A DNA stretch of 64,000 nucleotides from Tridacna crocea (taxonomy: Eukaryota > Mollusca > Bivalvia > Cardiida > Cardiidae). This document shows positions 51,411 to 61,981 of the stretch, piece after piece. The notes beneath the pieces are model-generated. The model did not search any database and had not been told where the DNA came from. It was given only the letters and a program-made list of their open reading frames with translations. The stretch is from positions 35,701,361-35,765,360 of the forward strand of contig OX031064.1 of assembly GCA_943736015.1 (NCBI GenBank), given 5' to 3'. The translations under genes and the position numbers were made by a program. The first letter of the stretch is position 1, and each line of letters starts with the position of its first letter.

Positions 51411-53142
51411 GGTATTTTCGGGCATTTCACTTACAAAGGAACAAATGAAAAGACGATTGACAACTCTTGCATTCAATCATTTTCAAAGAACATCGTAGGA
51501 AAAGGACAAGTTTCTCATTTTGTCAGAACATTTATGCTTGTATTTATTCATAAATCAAGATTTCATTTTGAAAATCCATAAGGTACTAGTATCAGGACAG
51601 TTTCCACTAAAAGAAAAATTCAGGCGGGACTAAGATGGTAAGAAACCACAATCTTACACCTGAAGGGTGACCATAAAAACATTGTGGAAAACAGGATGAA
51701 TTGCTCAATTGTTAAAATAGATGAATTGCTCGCTTACCGATTTTTTTTCTTATTTCAACAGTGAAATCGTGATGAACATGCCGCAATTTCAAAGTGACGA
51801 CAGGAATTAAAGAAACACCCAGTGATCTATCAGACAACCAAATCGACAGTCTCAATCTAAATCAAATTTTCTTGAAAGCGACTTCTTACCCCGTAGCAAT
51901 CAATCATCTACTAATTTGAATATCAGACATATACCTCCAAATATCAGCGGAATAAATTACTTTCTTTATAGTTTAAAGAGGGAACATAAACGTTTTGCTT
52001 CATGACGTACAGGGCTAACAGACACACGATCTTCTCTCCCACAACACACACAAAACAGTTACAACTCTTATCCTTCTGAATAAATGAGCCATGCGCTGTG
52101 AAAAGGGACCTTAATGCATCTGCGAAAAGTTTCGACCCAGGCCAGCCTGTGCATTCCGCCAATTGGGCTAAAACTTTTCAATTTCATTCAATTTTCTGTA
52201 TTCCAAGAACAAGAGAGTGCCTTATGATATCGTGGCTGTCATGGATCCAAAGTGCAAATTAATTACTTTAAAAAGATATGTGTATCTAAAATTTACTTAG
52301 AATACCTACTTCATCTGGTGACGGTAAATATATTTGTCCTATTCGTGAAATCAAAATTCCATGAAACAATGTTGTAGCTCTAAACAGTTCAATACAATTA
52401 TTCTTATCGGTATTGTATACGACATCTATTTTTAGATCGCACATGTGTCACCGGCTTCGAAAATTGTGCGAAGGTAATCACAAAATCAACGAAACTAATG
52501 AACAAAATATTAATATAAATTATACTAACAAAGAAAGTTGTCAGGTACCATATTCACTGCTTTGTTTGAACAGATCTTCAATAACAATAATGTACAAGCT
52601 GAAAATCTTACCTTTTCAAAACAAAAATGGCGGATTTAAAATGTATCCGATGATGTATGCTATGACGTAGGTTGTAACCCCTGGAATACTATCTAGAAAC
52701 TATTGACCTTTTATGTAAATCTCTGATGGGTTCAACTTCAGAAGCAGATTTAACTATGAATAGATATGTAAGGGATCAATGAAATGTAGAGATGTAGACA
52801 AAGATTTCGATACAGATATAAATTTCGGCATCTAAAAGACAACTCGTGATACGGTCCTAACTATTACCAATAGTTTTCGTACTCCTGCATGTTATTTTTT
52901 TCAGCGAAAAGATTCATAAAGTTACCGAGGTTATATAGGTATGCAACAGCCAAGCTCTTCATTTAGACATTCGGTGTATTACAAGGTCTACTAATCTGCG
53001 AGTGTAGGAGTATTTTGTTGACGGTAAAATAACTGCTTAACTTCCGGTTGCATTGGGGCAACAATAAAAGGCTAACGTGGGCAACAATAAAAGGCTAAAT
53101 CAAGGTTTATGGTGCTACCTTGAGAATAAATCTAGCGAATCT
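51411..53142. other. Interval with worn B and D copies, otherwise unassigned
   Basis: B-like scraps lie at 51,480-51,540 and 51,670-51,765 (ACATTGTGGAAAACAGGATG, AATTGCTCGCTTACCG). A degenerate D copy lies at 52,086-52,212 (CTGCGAAAAGTTTCGACCCA, GGCCAGCCTGTGCATTCCGC). From 52.2 to 53.1 kb I see nothing I can name. Confidence 0.45.
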
Positions 53143-53265
53143 TGACCAATATTCACCAATCATGTCCAATAACATTCTAAGACTACCAGAAAAAAGTTTT
53201 CTTAATTCTAAACTAATGCAATTTCTGATAGGCGTTCTGAATGAACCAAATGGTTCCAAACCAGC
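53143..53265 (+). repeat. F9: left half of a worn F element
   Basis: GACCAATATTCACCAATCAT, AACATTCTAAGACTACCAG and the palindrome remnant ATTTCTGATAGGCGTTCTGA / ATGGTTCCAAACCAGC. Confidence 0.5.
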
Positions 53266-53558
53266 TTACATTTAACCGCTTGACTTAAAGCTGAACATAA
53301 GAAAATTCTCATTCAAAATCATTACTTTTGGCGTTTGAATTAAACGGGACATCTAGGTAAGCATTGTAAAAACGTATTTCAGAGCATCGACCAAAGGCAG
53401 ATTTCATGTATTCAAATGGGCATAGAATAAAGATGTAGTTTTCTGACAAAAAAAAACTGTTTTCGTTCAAGGAAAGATAGGCTTTGCCGCTTTTAATATA
53501 TCTACCCCAACTTCTGGTTAATAGTGTGTAAATGTTTCCAAAACAATGACATTCACAC

Positions 53559-53787
53559 TTAACCCTTTTCCCCATAAGGCATTTCTAATGTATCTCAAAC
53601 TGACCCTAAATAATAGCAAGGATAAAGCCGTTTCTTACGTGTACATGACACCTTTTGATAGCATAGAAAACATTGTGACAAAAGGTGAAATTGCTCCTCA
53701 TGAGCAATTTCACCTTTTGCCACAATGTTTTCAAAAGGCTCCTACAAGCAATGCGTACAAATGAGTATCTATACAGTAAAGGGTTAA
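53559..53787 (-). mobile_element. L6: family L element (229 bp)
   Basis: Ends are TTAACCCTTTTCCCCATAAG and CTATACAGTAAAGGGTTAA, with the hairpin at 53666-53732. Very close to L1 and L3. Confidence 0.9.
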
Positions 53788-53939
53788 AGAGAAAGTTTGT
53801 GGCACAAACGTATCAGTATGCACACCCCCACAGACGGACGGTAGGCTGGTAGGACTTGCCAATAAGCTTTTTTTTCAACCATATGCTTTTTTTTAAAGAA
53901 TATAAAACAGTGCTTCGAGATCGCGCTTTCAGTACAACA

Positions 53940-54402
53940 TTAATTCATCCCTTTACCAAGCTATAAAATTTTATTTCTGTCCAAATTTGCAAAAAAGGTA
54001 ATTGCAGTTGATCAAACAAATGGGATACAAAGGATGCATTTTGGATTTAAAAGGTAAACGAACATTGTTAAAAAGGGAGAAATTGATGGTTACCAGCAGT
54101 TTCTTCTTCCCCACAATATTTTCAAAAGCCATTTTAACCCTTTACCACACAATGACGACTTTTAACGACCCTGGGAAAGAAGCCTTTTGAAAACATTTTG
54201 GGAAAATGAGAAAATGCTGGTAACCAGCATTTTCTCCTTTTCCCAAAATCTTTTCTACTCCATCAAAAAATGATTGCTCTGTTTGATCCACATTGAAATT
54301 GTCGTCTGCAAGTGCATTAAATTTGGACAAGGTTTCAATTTTGTCGTCTGGTAAAGGGTTAAAAGGGCCATCAAAACTTGGAATTGTGTTGTAAAGTGTT
54401 AA
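53940..54402 (-). mobile_element. A42: family A element interrupted by A43
   Basis: Left part: TTAATTCATCCCTTTACC, long arm, worn hairpin (GTTAAAAAGGGAGAAATTGA / CAGTTTCTTCTTCCCCAC), up to TTAA at 54134. The right part resumes at 54363 with AGGGCCATCAAAACTTGG and ends GTTGTAAAGTGTTAA. Excising A43 gives a normal reverse A copy. Confidence 0.85.
54134..54362 (+). mobile_element. A43: TTAA hairpin MITE nested in A42 (229 bp)
   Basis: TTAA duplications at 54134-54137 and 54359-54362; ends CCCTTTACCACACAATG and GTCTGGTAAAGGG. The hairpin 54189-54255 has ATTTTGGGAAAATGAG / CTCCTTTTCCCAAAAT with matched TTTTGGG. It is better preserved than its host. Confidence 0.92.
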
Positions 54403-54746
54403 GGATGTAAGAGTGCTGCGACAAAACACGCCATCTTGATAGATAGAGCTTACACCGAATTTGATATGTTTTAATGATACATGATATATAAGAATATTTA
54501 GAGTAGGAATGTTAAATATGTAAACCGCTGGTTACATTTGCTGACAAAATGAAGGTGTTGCATTGACAAAAAAAATCCGGGCATGTGACACTTAATACTG
54601 CAAGCGATGCAGTACGTCTTCAGATTTACCTGTTTTTATTGTATACCCTTCAGCTCTTTCCTAAATGACAAATACAAAATTGACTAGTAAACGTTGAGAG
54701 GGGTTTGAAAGCAGTAAACTGAATTGGGCATAAATCGAATTTGTAT
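54403..54746. other. Unassigned sequence
   Basis: No gene or recognised repeat. Confidence 0.35.
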
Positions 54747-54978
54747 TTAACCCATTACCACACAATTCCTACTTTTGACGACCCGGAGAAAGAAGCTTTT
54801 AGAAAACATTGTGGGAAAAAGGAGAAAATGCTGGTAACCAGCATTTTCTCCTTTTTCCCCACAATGTTTTTTAACCTTCACAAAAGAAATTTCAAATTTT
54901 CAGTCATTCTTATTTTGTCGTCTGCAAATGCTTTCGATTTGGACAAGCCTAAAATATTGTCGTTTGGTAATGAGTTAA
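54747..54978 (+). mobile_element. A44: TTAA hairpin MITE
   Basis: Ends are TTAACCCATTACCACACAAT and GGTAATGAGTTAA. The hairpin 54802-54872 has an added A/T on both arms (GGGAAAAAGG / CCTTTTTCCCC). Confidence 0.9.
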
Positions 54979-55179
54979 AATACTTGATGTTATTATAGAC
55001 ACGTTTGAATATTTTCCAGAGGTAAAAGGTTTAATTGACGGAGTTTTTTAGTTGTTAAGCGGATGTTTGCTTGTTTTGCTGTCCAAACTGGTATCTGTTT
55101 CATTTCCTCTGGGAAACTGCAGACTGTGCACCGAGTTTCTGTGTCATTTAAACTTCAGCAGTTTTTTTTATTGTTTACA

Positions 55180-55365
55180 AGACAACAGTGTTAGACTTAC
55201 CCGTAGTAAAAGTGTTTGCAGACATACTTTTTTTTTCCAATCGATGGGTCTGTTTATGAAATGGTAGAAAACGTTACAAGAGAAAATGCTGTGTACTAGC
55301 ATTTCCGTTTTTTGTACTACTATTTCCAAATACTTTCTTCAGCAAAGTCGAAAGAATTTCTTCTA
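55180..55365 (-). repeat. A45: degenerate family A copy
   Basis: ACAACAGTGTTAGACTTACC, GTGTTTGCAGACATAC, ATGGTAGAAAACGTTACAAG, CTGTGTACTAGCATTTCCG, CTTTCTTCAGCAAAGTCG are in reverse A order. Confidence 0.6.
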
Positions 55366-55622
55366 TATGAGTGTGGTCTTATGCACTATTCAAAGATTTG
55401 AAAAGTTCGTTCTCCAGTATTCTTTTCCGTCTTTGAGGCTGAAATTTATCTCGTCTGCATCAGTGAAATTAAACAAATGAGCACTGACCTTTATAAAGCA
55501 TACTAGATAATATCAATAGTTTAAGAGTTAATAATGTAAAATTCTTCTACGTTTGAATTTCTACCTACTTCGTGGACACCCAATACAATGGTTACTTCGA
55601 AAAAGATCTCATATCTAGTGAT

Positions 55623-55890
55623 TGATTAAATTTGCTTTTATTTATCCATCGCCACCGATTTCCAATATGGACTACGCCCCACTGAAGGCTCTTAGTATTG
55701 TTACGGTGGATAGTGCAGATACAGGACGAAACCCATCCTAAGTTACGCCTGGTTCTTTAACGTGCTCGGCGTATAGCGCCGTCACATCTCGGATTAATTA
55801 ACGTATCATCCGAAGAGTATTAGTAATTTTAGATGGCCAGCCGTAGGGATCAGACCCTCACCCTCATGATCACAACTGAGTTATCTCATA
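55623..55890 (-). mobile_element. tRNA-related SINE (family of the 20.7 kb copy)
   Basis: The minus strand has GAGGGTCTGATCCCTACGG (B box), then CCGAGATGTGACGGCGCTAT, GCACGTTAAAGAACCAGGCG, and a distal block with ATATTGGAAATCGGTGGCG. It aligns block by block with 20,702-20,910 and keeps about 75 bp that the other copy lacks. Confidence 0.65.
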
Positions 55891-56445
55891 TCCAGTGTAT
55901 ATCTATGGAAACAAATACTCGTAGGTGCTAGAGTACTATACATAATCATAATCTCAGCTGGCCAATCAAATGGTAAAATCGCTGTCACGAGGGGCAAAAC
56001 TCGGACAAATTTTGATGTTTACTTATGGGGAAAAAAAGGAAGGGTATTACTGGTGTAATCTTTTTCTAAAAGTACCACCACATATTACGAAAAGAAGTTT
56101 GTTTAAAAAAAAAAAATCAACAACTTTAGGCGATACTACATGTAGATCTAATATTCCACTATTTATGTCTTATTTGTCTGTCATTTGTTACTCTACTAAT
56201 GTTTAAGTCGCATTCCTTTGGGCTCAAGGTCAAATCTCGACATTGTAGAAATAAATGGATTTTCAACACGCAAGAAATAAGTCTATTCTTCTTTTTTCTT
56301 ACTACACTAAGTGTCGATTTGACTGTCATTTGAACGTATAAAGAGGAAAGATCGGGTTTCATATTGAACTATAGATAACTATTGAACTAATGATTAGTAT
56401 TGAAAAAAAGTCATTGTTATTATCTTGCAGGTGCACGCACTGGCA
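55891..56445. other. Unassigned sequence
   Basis: No gene or repeat. Short frames at 55,970-56,206 and 56,159-56,362 have no recognisable content. Confidence 0.35.
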
Positions 56446-56630
56446 AATAACCCCTTTCGCTTCTAAATGAACGCAAAAACCAAACACTCTACTGACAACG
56501 TAGATCAAGATCGGACTTCACAGAACGTGTAGTCTGATCTGAGATCTAGGCTGTCCGTTTTTTTATATTCCCATGAAAGAATCTTCTATTTGCAAGAACA
56601 ATATTTTCAGCGCTTGATAAAAGACACATG
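56446..56630 (-). mobile_element. C28: family C element, reverse
   Basis: Left end TAACCCCTTTCGCTTCTAAA; hairpin 56492-56556 (TGACAACGTAGATCAAGATC / GATCTGAGATCTAGGCTGTC) with some mismatches. The right end is not distinct. Confidence 0.68.
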
Positions 56631-57213
56631 TATTCATTCGCAGAGATAGGGGTGTGTGAAATCGAGTAAGTCAAGGAACACCCGCCTTGCATTGTGTGTC
56701 AAAAATGTAGCTTTTGACGATTTTTTATAATACATTTTATGTTAGATCTTTTAATTTTTCCTTCTTCAGGTGCAAACAGTATGACTCAACTTTTTTTTAG
56801 CCAAGTATTTGTTCAAAGAGACTCATCGTATGTTATGATACTTTTCTTTACCAGATATCCGCCCTTGTTTTTTCAGTGTAAAACACATAGATCTATTAGG
56901 AATTTTCTTATCTTACACAGGTTTAAGAGAATAATTGTATGACGTCATGTATGACGTAAATTAATTACTTCTTTCAGTAAAATTGAATCGGGATTATTCT
57001 ATACAGATTACGACGCGCGCGTGAATGGTTTTGTATTCTGGCATACAATTCGCGATATTTCGTCATGTCGTAAAAAGAATTTAATATTTGTTGGCTTTTG
57101 AGAATTTTATCTTGTCCAAGGACCAGTCTACATCAGAACCGAGACGGTTGTTAAACAAAGATGGCGATTATGGATCCATATAAAGTATGTGATTGGTTGG
57201 TTGGTACCGTAGA
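56631..57213. other. Unassigned sequence
   Basis: A CRE-like palindrome (ATGACGTCATGTATGACG) at 56,940-56,957 is the only motif I noticed. No gene. Confidence 0.35.
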
Positions 57214-57443
57214 TTAACCCTTTACCACTCAATCCCGACTTTTAACGGTTCTGAGAAAGAAATATTTTGAAAACATTGTGGGAAAAGGAGAAAATGCTGG
57301 TTACCAGCATTTTCTCCATTTCCTACAATGTTTTCTACCCTTCTAAAAAACGAACTTTAATTTTTGAGTCACATTTATTTTGTCGTCTGCAAATGCTTTC
57401 AATTTGGACCTGTGTAAACTTCTGTCGTTTGGTAAAGAGTTAA
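57214..57443 (+). mobile_element. A46: TTAA hairpin MITE (230 bp)
   Basis: Ends are TTAACCCTTTACCACTCAAT and GGTAAAGAGTTAA, with the hairpin at 57269-57335 (two mismatches). Directly after it, TCCCTTTATCACAGAGCGTG is a family D end fragment (57,450-57,490). Confidence 0.9.
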
Positions 57444-57490
57444 GGAGATTCACAAAGTCCCTTTATCACAGAGCGTGGCTCAAATGTAGT

Positions 57491-57979
57491 CGAATGGGTC
57501 CCATGACTCGGAAATATTTCATGACACAGATACAAACGTGATGGACGAGTTCACAACACAACTTAGTCTAAATGTATTCACACGGATGTAAAAAAGACTA
57601 ACGTACGGTTGGACAGACAGGTTCTTTGGTATACCGAAAAACATTCGCTGAGCGGAAAAAATATAATAAGTATGAGATACACAACTTCAAGGTTAGTAAA
57701 ACATTCAGCAAACGTGTGATATTTCATAAAATTCACTGCAAGTTTTCGCCATTACCCATGATAACAACGGCCATTAAATGGTCGTAAAGCGTACTTGAGC
57801 ACTTGTTGTAGGCACAACATTATAAAACCTCGTTTTAAAATCGAGATGAAAATGTTTACTTAATGTTCGCAGATCGCGTCATCCTAGCCATAGATATAAT
57901 CGGAGGTTATGTTAACAAAAAATTTCTTACAAAGAATATCAAAAGCACAATAGAAAAGAACAAGGTCCGCATTACAAAA
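57491..57979. other. Unassigned sequence
   Basis: No gene or recognised repeat. Confidence 0.35.
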
Positions 57980-58145
57980 AAAAAACATTCTGAATTGCAT
58001 ACCTGGTCTAATATTTCATTTAAAAAGTAACAGAAATTCTGATTTGCTACAACGAATAATTTAGCCAACCAAAGACTGCGTTACTTTCTCTACTTAGAAT
58101 AATTGCTGAAAGATATTCTTATGTTTCAAGCGGTGAATTCGGACC
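57980..58145 (+). repeat. F7: worn family F element
   Basis: AAAAAGTAACAGAAATTCTG, ATTTGCTACAACGAATAATT, TAGCCAACCAAAG and GCGTTACTTTCTCTAC outline the palindrome. The right end is GTTTCAAGCGGTGAATTCGG. Confidence 0.55.
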
Positions 58146-58215
58146 ACGAATGGTTCGAAACACAGCGAAACACAATAGAATCAGTCTGTTAGGTGACGAT
58201 GGTAGTCTGATACTT

Positions 58216-58519
58216 AAGAAATAATCTTCTTCCTATCGTGGTTTATCGTTCAATAAACCTAAGTTGTGAGTTATGAGGCACAATAAATAATCCACGATGG
58301 CGATAGCCAGAGTGGTTTATTCATTGCGCCTCATAACTCACACGTGGTTTATTCAAGAAATAATTTTCTTCCTATCGTGGTTTATCGCTCAATAAACCAC
58401 AGTTGTTAGTTATGAGGCACAATAAATAATCCACGAGGGCGATAGCCCGAGTGGTTTATTTATTGCACCTCATCACTCACAACGTGGTTTATAGAACGAT
58501 AAACCACGATACGAAGAAG
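58216..58519. repeat. P: tandem pair of palindromes rich in GTGGTTTAT
   Basis: Unit 1 (58216-58354) and unit 2 (58355 on) both start AAGAAATAAT then CTTCCTATCGTGGTTTATCG, a 139 bp period. Unit 2 is a complete palindrome (58368-58519): CAATAAACCAC, GTTATGAGGCACAATAAATA, centre GGGCGATAGCCC, then the complements back to AACGATAAACCACGATACG. Unit 1 lacks the last part of its right arm. Confidence 0.88.
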
Positions 58520-58786
58520 ATAGAGTAAACACGCGTATGAAGATTATGTTCCATTGAAATAACCCACTCATTGAATGGCGTCACTCGACATAAAATGACG
58601 TCACTCTGCATGGATTGTCGCAGATTTTACCACGTTTTCCTTGCACTGTGTTTATAGAGCCGAATTTACGCGTGTCATGTTAGAATTAATATTCTGTAAA
58701 TACATGTAAATCAGAATTATGATCAAAACTCAGGATCCATGAGCTGAAATCCATCCATGTCGTAGGAATTCGCAAATGGATTGGTG
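58520..58786. other. Unassigned sequence
   Basis: Two CRE-like motifs (GGCGTCACTCGACAT, AATGACGTCACTC) lie at about 58,577-58,607. Nothing else. Confidence 0.35.
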
Positions 58787-58960
58787 TTAACCCAAAGGCT
58801 ATATACTTATAACGATTCCCTTACTTTTGCGGACAGTGTAGATTAAGATCATACTGCACAGAACGTGCAGTCTGATCTTGGATCTACACTATCCTATAAG
58901 GAGACATTTTTCTCCCCAAAGTATAACTTCTGAAGGATAAAGGTAAAGAGGAAAGGGATC
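58787..58960 (-). mobile_element. C29: family C element, reverse
   Basis: TTAACCCAAAGGCTATATAC begins it; hairpin 58830-58894 (CGGACAGTGTAGATTAAGAT / ATCTTGGATCTACACTATCC); then GGAGACATTTTTCTCCCC. The far TTAA is lost. Confidence 0.75.
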
Positions 58961-59067
58961 AGAGTGAAAGGAAAAAAAATGAATTAATTGCTTGCGAAGA
59001 GAGCAAAGCAAATAGACAGCCCTTGACGGTCTCGTGATTTAGAAGCGCGAAATTTAACCATGATATA

Positions 59068-59294
59068 TATAATCCTTTACTAACAAGTCCAGGGTTTGAA
59101 TGATAGCAAAAGGAGAGGTATTTTGAAAAAAATATTGTGGGAAAAGGAGAAAATGCTGGTCTCCAGTATTTTCTCCTTTTCCCACAATATTTTCTAGCCT
59201 TTCAAAGACTATGTCACTTATTCGGAACAACTTTTATTTATGTCTTCTGCATATGCTTTGACTTTAGACCAGTGTTTAATTTTGTCGTTTGGGC
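59068..59294 (+). mobile_element. A47: family A element with decayed ends
   Basis: ATAATCCTTTACTAACAAGT is the left end. The hairpin 59128-59194 has matched AATATTGTGGG / CCCACAATATT. The long arm is TGTCTTCTGCATATGCTTTG, ending TTTTGTCGTTTGGGC. Neither TTAA survives. Confidence 0.8.
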
Positions 59295-59415
59295 TGAAAA
59301 AAAAGCTTGATATGTTTAAAATAGAATTCATATCTCATTACACTCTGAAACTCATTTAAATTTTGAAACCGTCGAGTTTGAAAACAAGAACTAAACTTTA
59401 AAACATCGATATAAT

Positions 59416-59686
59416 TATAGCCCGCAGCATGGGAAAAAGGGACATTCGGACATTGGCGTAAAGTATCGTCTCGGATCAGCCTGCGGAGTCCGCACAGACT
59501 AATCTGAGACAGTACTTTCCGTTTTTATGTAAATTTCTGTTTTGCACAAGTCTATTGTAGCACAAAATCTAATGAAGTCGTAAAGTACTGTCTCGGATTA
59601 GCCTGCGCATACTGCGCAGGCTAATCCGAGTCGGCACTTTACGCAAATGTCCGAATGCCCCCTTTCGCGGGTTGCACGCCATATAG
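59416..59686 (+). mobile_element. E2: family E element, two hairpins (~271 bp)
   Basis: Reference E copy. Outer inverted ends: GGGACATTCGGACATTGGCG and CGCAAATGTCCGAATGCCCC. The first hairpin (around 59,470-59,515) is CGGATCAGCCTGCGGAGTCC / GGACT-type and worn. The second, at 59592-59630, has perfect 18-base arms CTCGGATTAGCCTGCGCA. Between them lies TTTTTATGTAAATTTCTG, TTTTGCACAAGTCTATTGTA. The hairpin core resembles family D. Confidence 0.82.
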
Positions 59687-59803
59687 AAGAGGACTTCTGA
59701 CAAAAAAGAGGGGGGGGTAGATTAATTCCAAAAAATGCAGTATAACATGACAGCCGTAACATAATTACGATTTAAAAATTCCAGACTGCAGCAAAGGATA
59801 GAC

Positions 59804-59925
59804 TGGTCCTTCGACATGTAGAAAAAAGACCTGTAGCAAAAGCCTTCGACTCAGGTCAGCCTGGCTTGGCTGATCTTGGTCGATCCTTTTGTGCAGATGG
59901 GTTAAATCTTCTTTTGGCTATGCAT
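59804..59925 (-). repeat. D7: degenerate family D copy
   Basis: TGGTCCTTCGACATG, GTAGCAAAAGCCTTCGACTC, AGGTCAGCCTGGCTTGGCTG, ATCTTGGTCGATCC. The GCGC core has been lost. Confidence 0.6.
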
Positions 59926-59937
59926 GGGTCACACATC

Positions 59938-60016
59938 TATGTTACCTTTATTATACGATAATTTTAGGGAATAAGACTAAGACTATTCTGAAGAAAAGTT
60001 AATAAATACGGATCTT
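59938..60016 (+). repeat. F8: family F right end
   Basis: ATGTTACCTTTATTATACGA, GGGAATAAGACTAAGACTAT, TCTGAAGAAAAGTTAATAAA, TACGGATC match the right arm of F2 and F3. Confidence 0.55.
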
Positions 60017-60592
60017 AATGTACATTTACAAAAAAAAATAAAGTTTGCAGTTTAAAAAAGAAATGTTTTTAAATGGGAAAACATAGCCCTGTCTACTGTT
60101 CAAACATATCCGACCGATATCTACTAAATGTCACCCATCGCTCGGTTTGGGCTACGAAAAAAAATCTTAATTTGTGACGGGAATTACAAAAATTCATTCA
60201 TCTAAAACGTAAAATGTGCTCAAGATAAGTTCAAGTTCGGTCCGATAAAGCCACTCGCCGATCACTAACTTATTTTGAATTTATGGCTCCTTTCCCTGTC
60301 CTTAGTCATCTGGTTGCTTCGAACTCCCAAGATTGCAAAACGTCGATCTTTTTGGTAGCCTCGGTGCAGGGTCTCATGATAACCAAGTTTGTTTAATGCA
60401 ATGATAGGGGTTTTTATGTAATTTTCTGTTTGCTGCGAGCACGTTGTGTCCTTCGGTTAATCCTTCACGAAATCAGTACGACAAAAAAGAAATGGAACAG
60501 TCCATTATAAAACCTTGACGGTATCAGTTTGTAATACATGTTAGATTTTGTTTTTATCAGTAGGATAGGGAAAAGTACATTTAAGTTTCAGT
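60017..60592. other. Unassigned sequence
   Basis: No gene or recognised repeat before the SINE target site. Confidence 0.35.
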
Positions 60593-60857
60593 AAAAGTGC
60601 GAGTTGGTTGGTTGGTTGTATTGGGGTTCAACGCCACTTTAACAGCACATGTGTTTCCTGGCTTTCTCATACCAGTACTTACACAACTTTCCTTCCAAAG
60701 CCACCGACTACTTTTCTCACATGCTTTAGCAGAGGTGAGAGGCGAAAATATGCCTGAAAGAAAGTTCGCCTCAACCGGGTATTGACCTTACAAGCACCAT
60801 TTCATGAGTCCGACACGCTCACCACTGAGCCATCCGGATGAGCTAAAAGTGCGAGTT
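60593..60857 (-). mobile_element. G2: tRNA-derived SINE with target duplication
   Basis: The SINE body (60606-60844) matches G1: on the minus strand it starts CATCCGGATGGCTCAGTGGT, has AATACCCGGTTGAGGCG, and ends GTTGAACCCCAATACAACCA with an AACC-repeat tail. It lacks a 37 bp internal stretch present in G1. The 13 bp target duplication AAAAGTGCGAGTT is perfect at 60593-60605 and 60845-60857. That shows insertion by target-primed reverse transcription and gives exact ends. Confidence 0.92.
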
Positions 60858-60883
60858 AAAAAAGGGTTACCTTTTTGTCTGAT

Positions 60884-61024
60884 ATAAGCCAAGTTTTGTG
60901 AAAAGGAGGCTAAGTGCATCTGCAAAAAGTATCGACCGAGGTCAGCCTGCGCGGAATGCGCAGGCTGACCTCGGTCGATACTTTTTGCTATGGGTCAATT
61001 GTTAGCATGTCAAAGGACCGGTCT
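60884..61024 (+). repeat. D8: family D repeat with a perfect hairpin
   Basis: The hairpin 60922-60988 has perfect 31-base arms (GCAAAAAGTATCGACCGAGG, TCAGCCTGCGC) around GGAAT. Flanks are CAAGTTTTGTGAAAAGGAGG and TAGCATGTCAAAGGACCGG. It lies 27 bp beyond the G2 target duplication. Confidence 0.88.
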
Positions 61025-61601
61025 ACCTAGAATTCATCCGGTTGCTACACAAAATGGGTTATATAGATTTATGATTATACTATGACTATCTTGGCATAGT
61101 GCAACGTGAGGATGTATCAAACTCCATTTTGTCAAAATACAGATCATATGTAATTGTATTATAAAAAAGAACTTTTCATGTATAAGATGCCACCTCTATT
61201 AAGCTGGAAACCTGCTTCACGCAAGCATAATAGTGAGTTTCCAAAGAAAGCAAATTGTACGGTCAAATAAACCCGTATAAGCAAGTGATGTGGTAAGCAA
61301 GCCTATTTTGAGTATGATTTAGGCTTGTCTAATATAGGTCAGCCTGTACTTAAGGGCTGATCTGTCCCAATTAGAAGAAAGTGTCTCACAGATAACGATA
61401 CACAGTTATACATGTCAAAATCTATTCTGTTCTATTTCATAGTTCAGTCATTTAAAGAACCTGATTGCATCAGCAAACTCATGACTTCTAGATACCATTT
61501 TTCAGGATATGAATTTGTAATTATCTTTGGAAAACATGAGAGTGGTGTCGGTGCTCCTATTAGGTCTAGCGTAGACCTTTCAACCATGGGGGCCACTGCT
61601 T
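61025..61601. other. Unassigned sequence
   Basis: A small D-like scrap (AGGTCAGCCTGTACTTAAGG, about 61,336) is the only item. Confidence 0.35.
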
Positions 61602-61619
61602 CCCCCCCCCCCCCCCCCC
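61602..61619. repeat. Poly-C tract (18 C)
   Basis: Homopolymer followed by GGGGCGGGGCGG. Downstream, GCCCGAGTTCGATTTTCACG (61,657-61,676) resembles a B box on the plus strand and may be a SINE scrap. Confidence 0.9.
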
Positions 61620-61981
61620 GGGGCGGGGCGGCACTGCACCCAAGAATAACCAGAGCCCGAGTTCGATTTTCACGAGTGGGTGTTAACTTTGGGACTTTTC
61701 ATTGGCCCACAAACTCGGCGCGAATCCTCTTGTGATTTCCAGGTAGCAGAGCAGGGAGAGATTTAGTTTAAGTTTCATGAAGATGTTTCTTAATTGATGT
61801 AAAACAGAGTTTGATTGAATTAGATATATAAAAAGAAAAAAAAAAAGAAAGAAATGGATAGAAGTTAAACACACATTTACATACACAGTAGGTTTTGAAA
61901 ACTTTGTCGAAAAGCAAATCCTCGTAAGATCCAAGGAAGTTTAACATTGTAATATCCCGGTCTCTCTAACAATTAAACATT

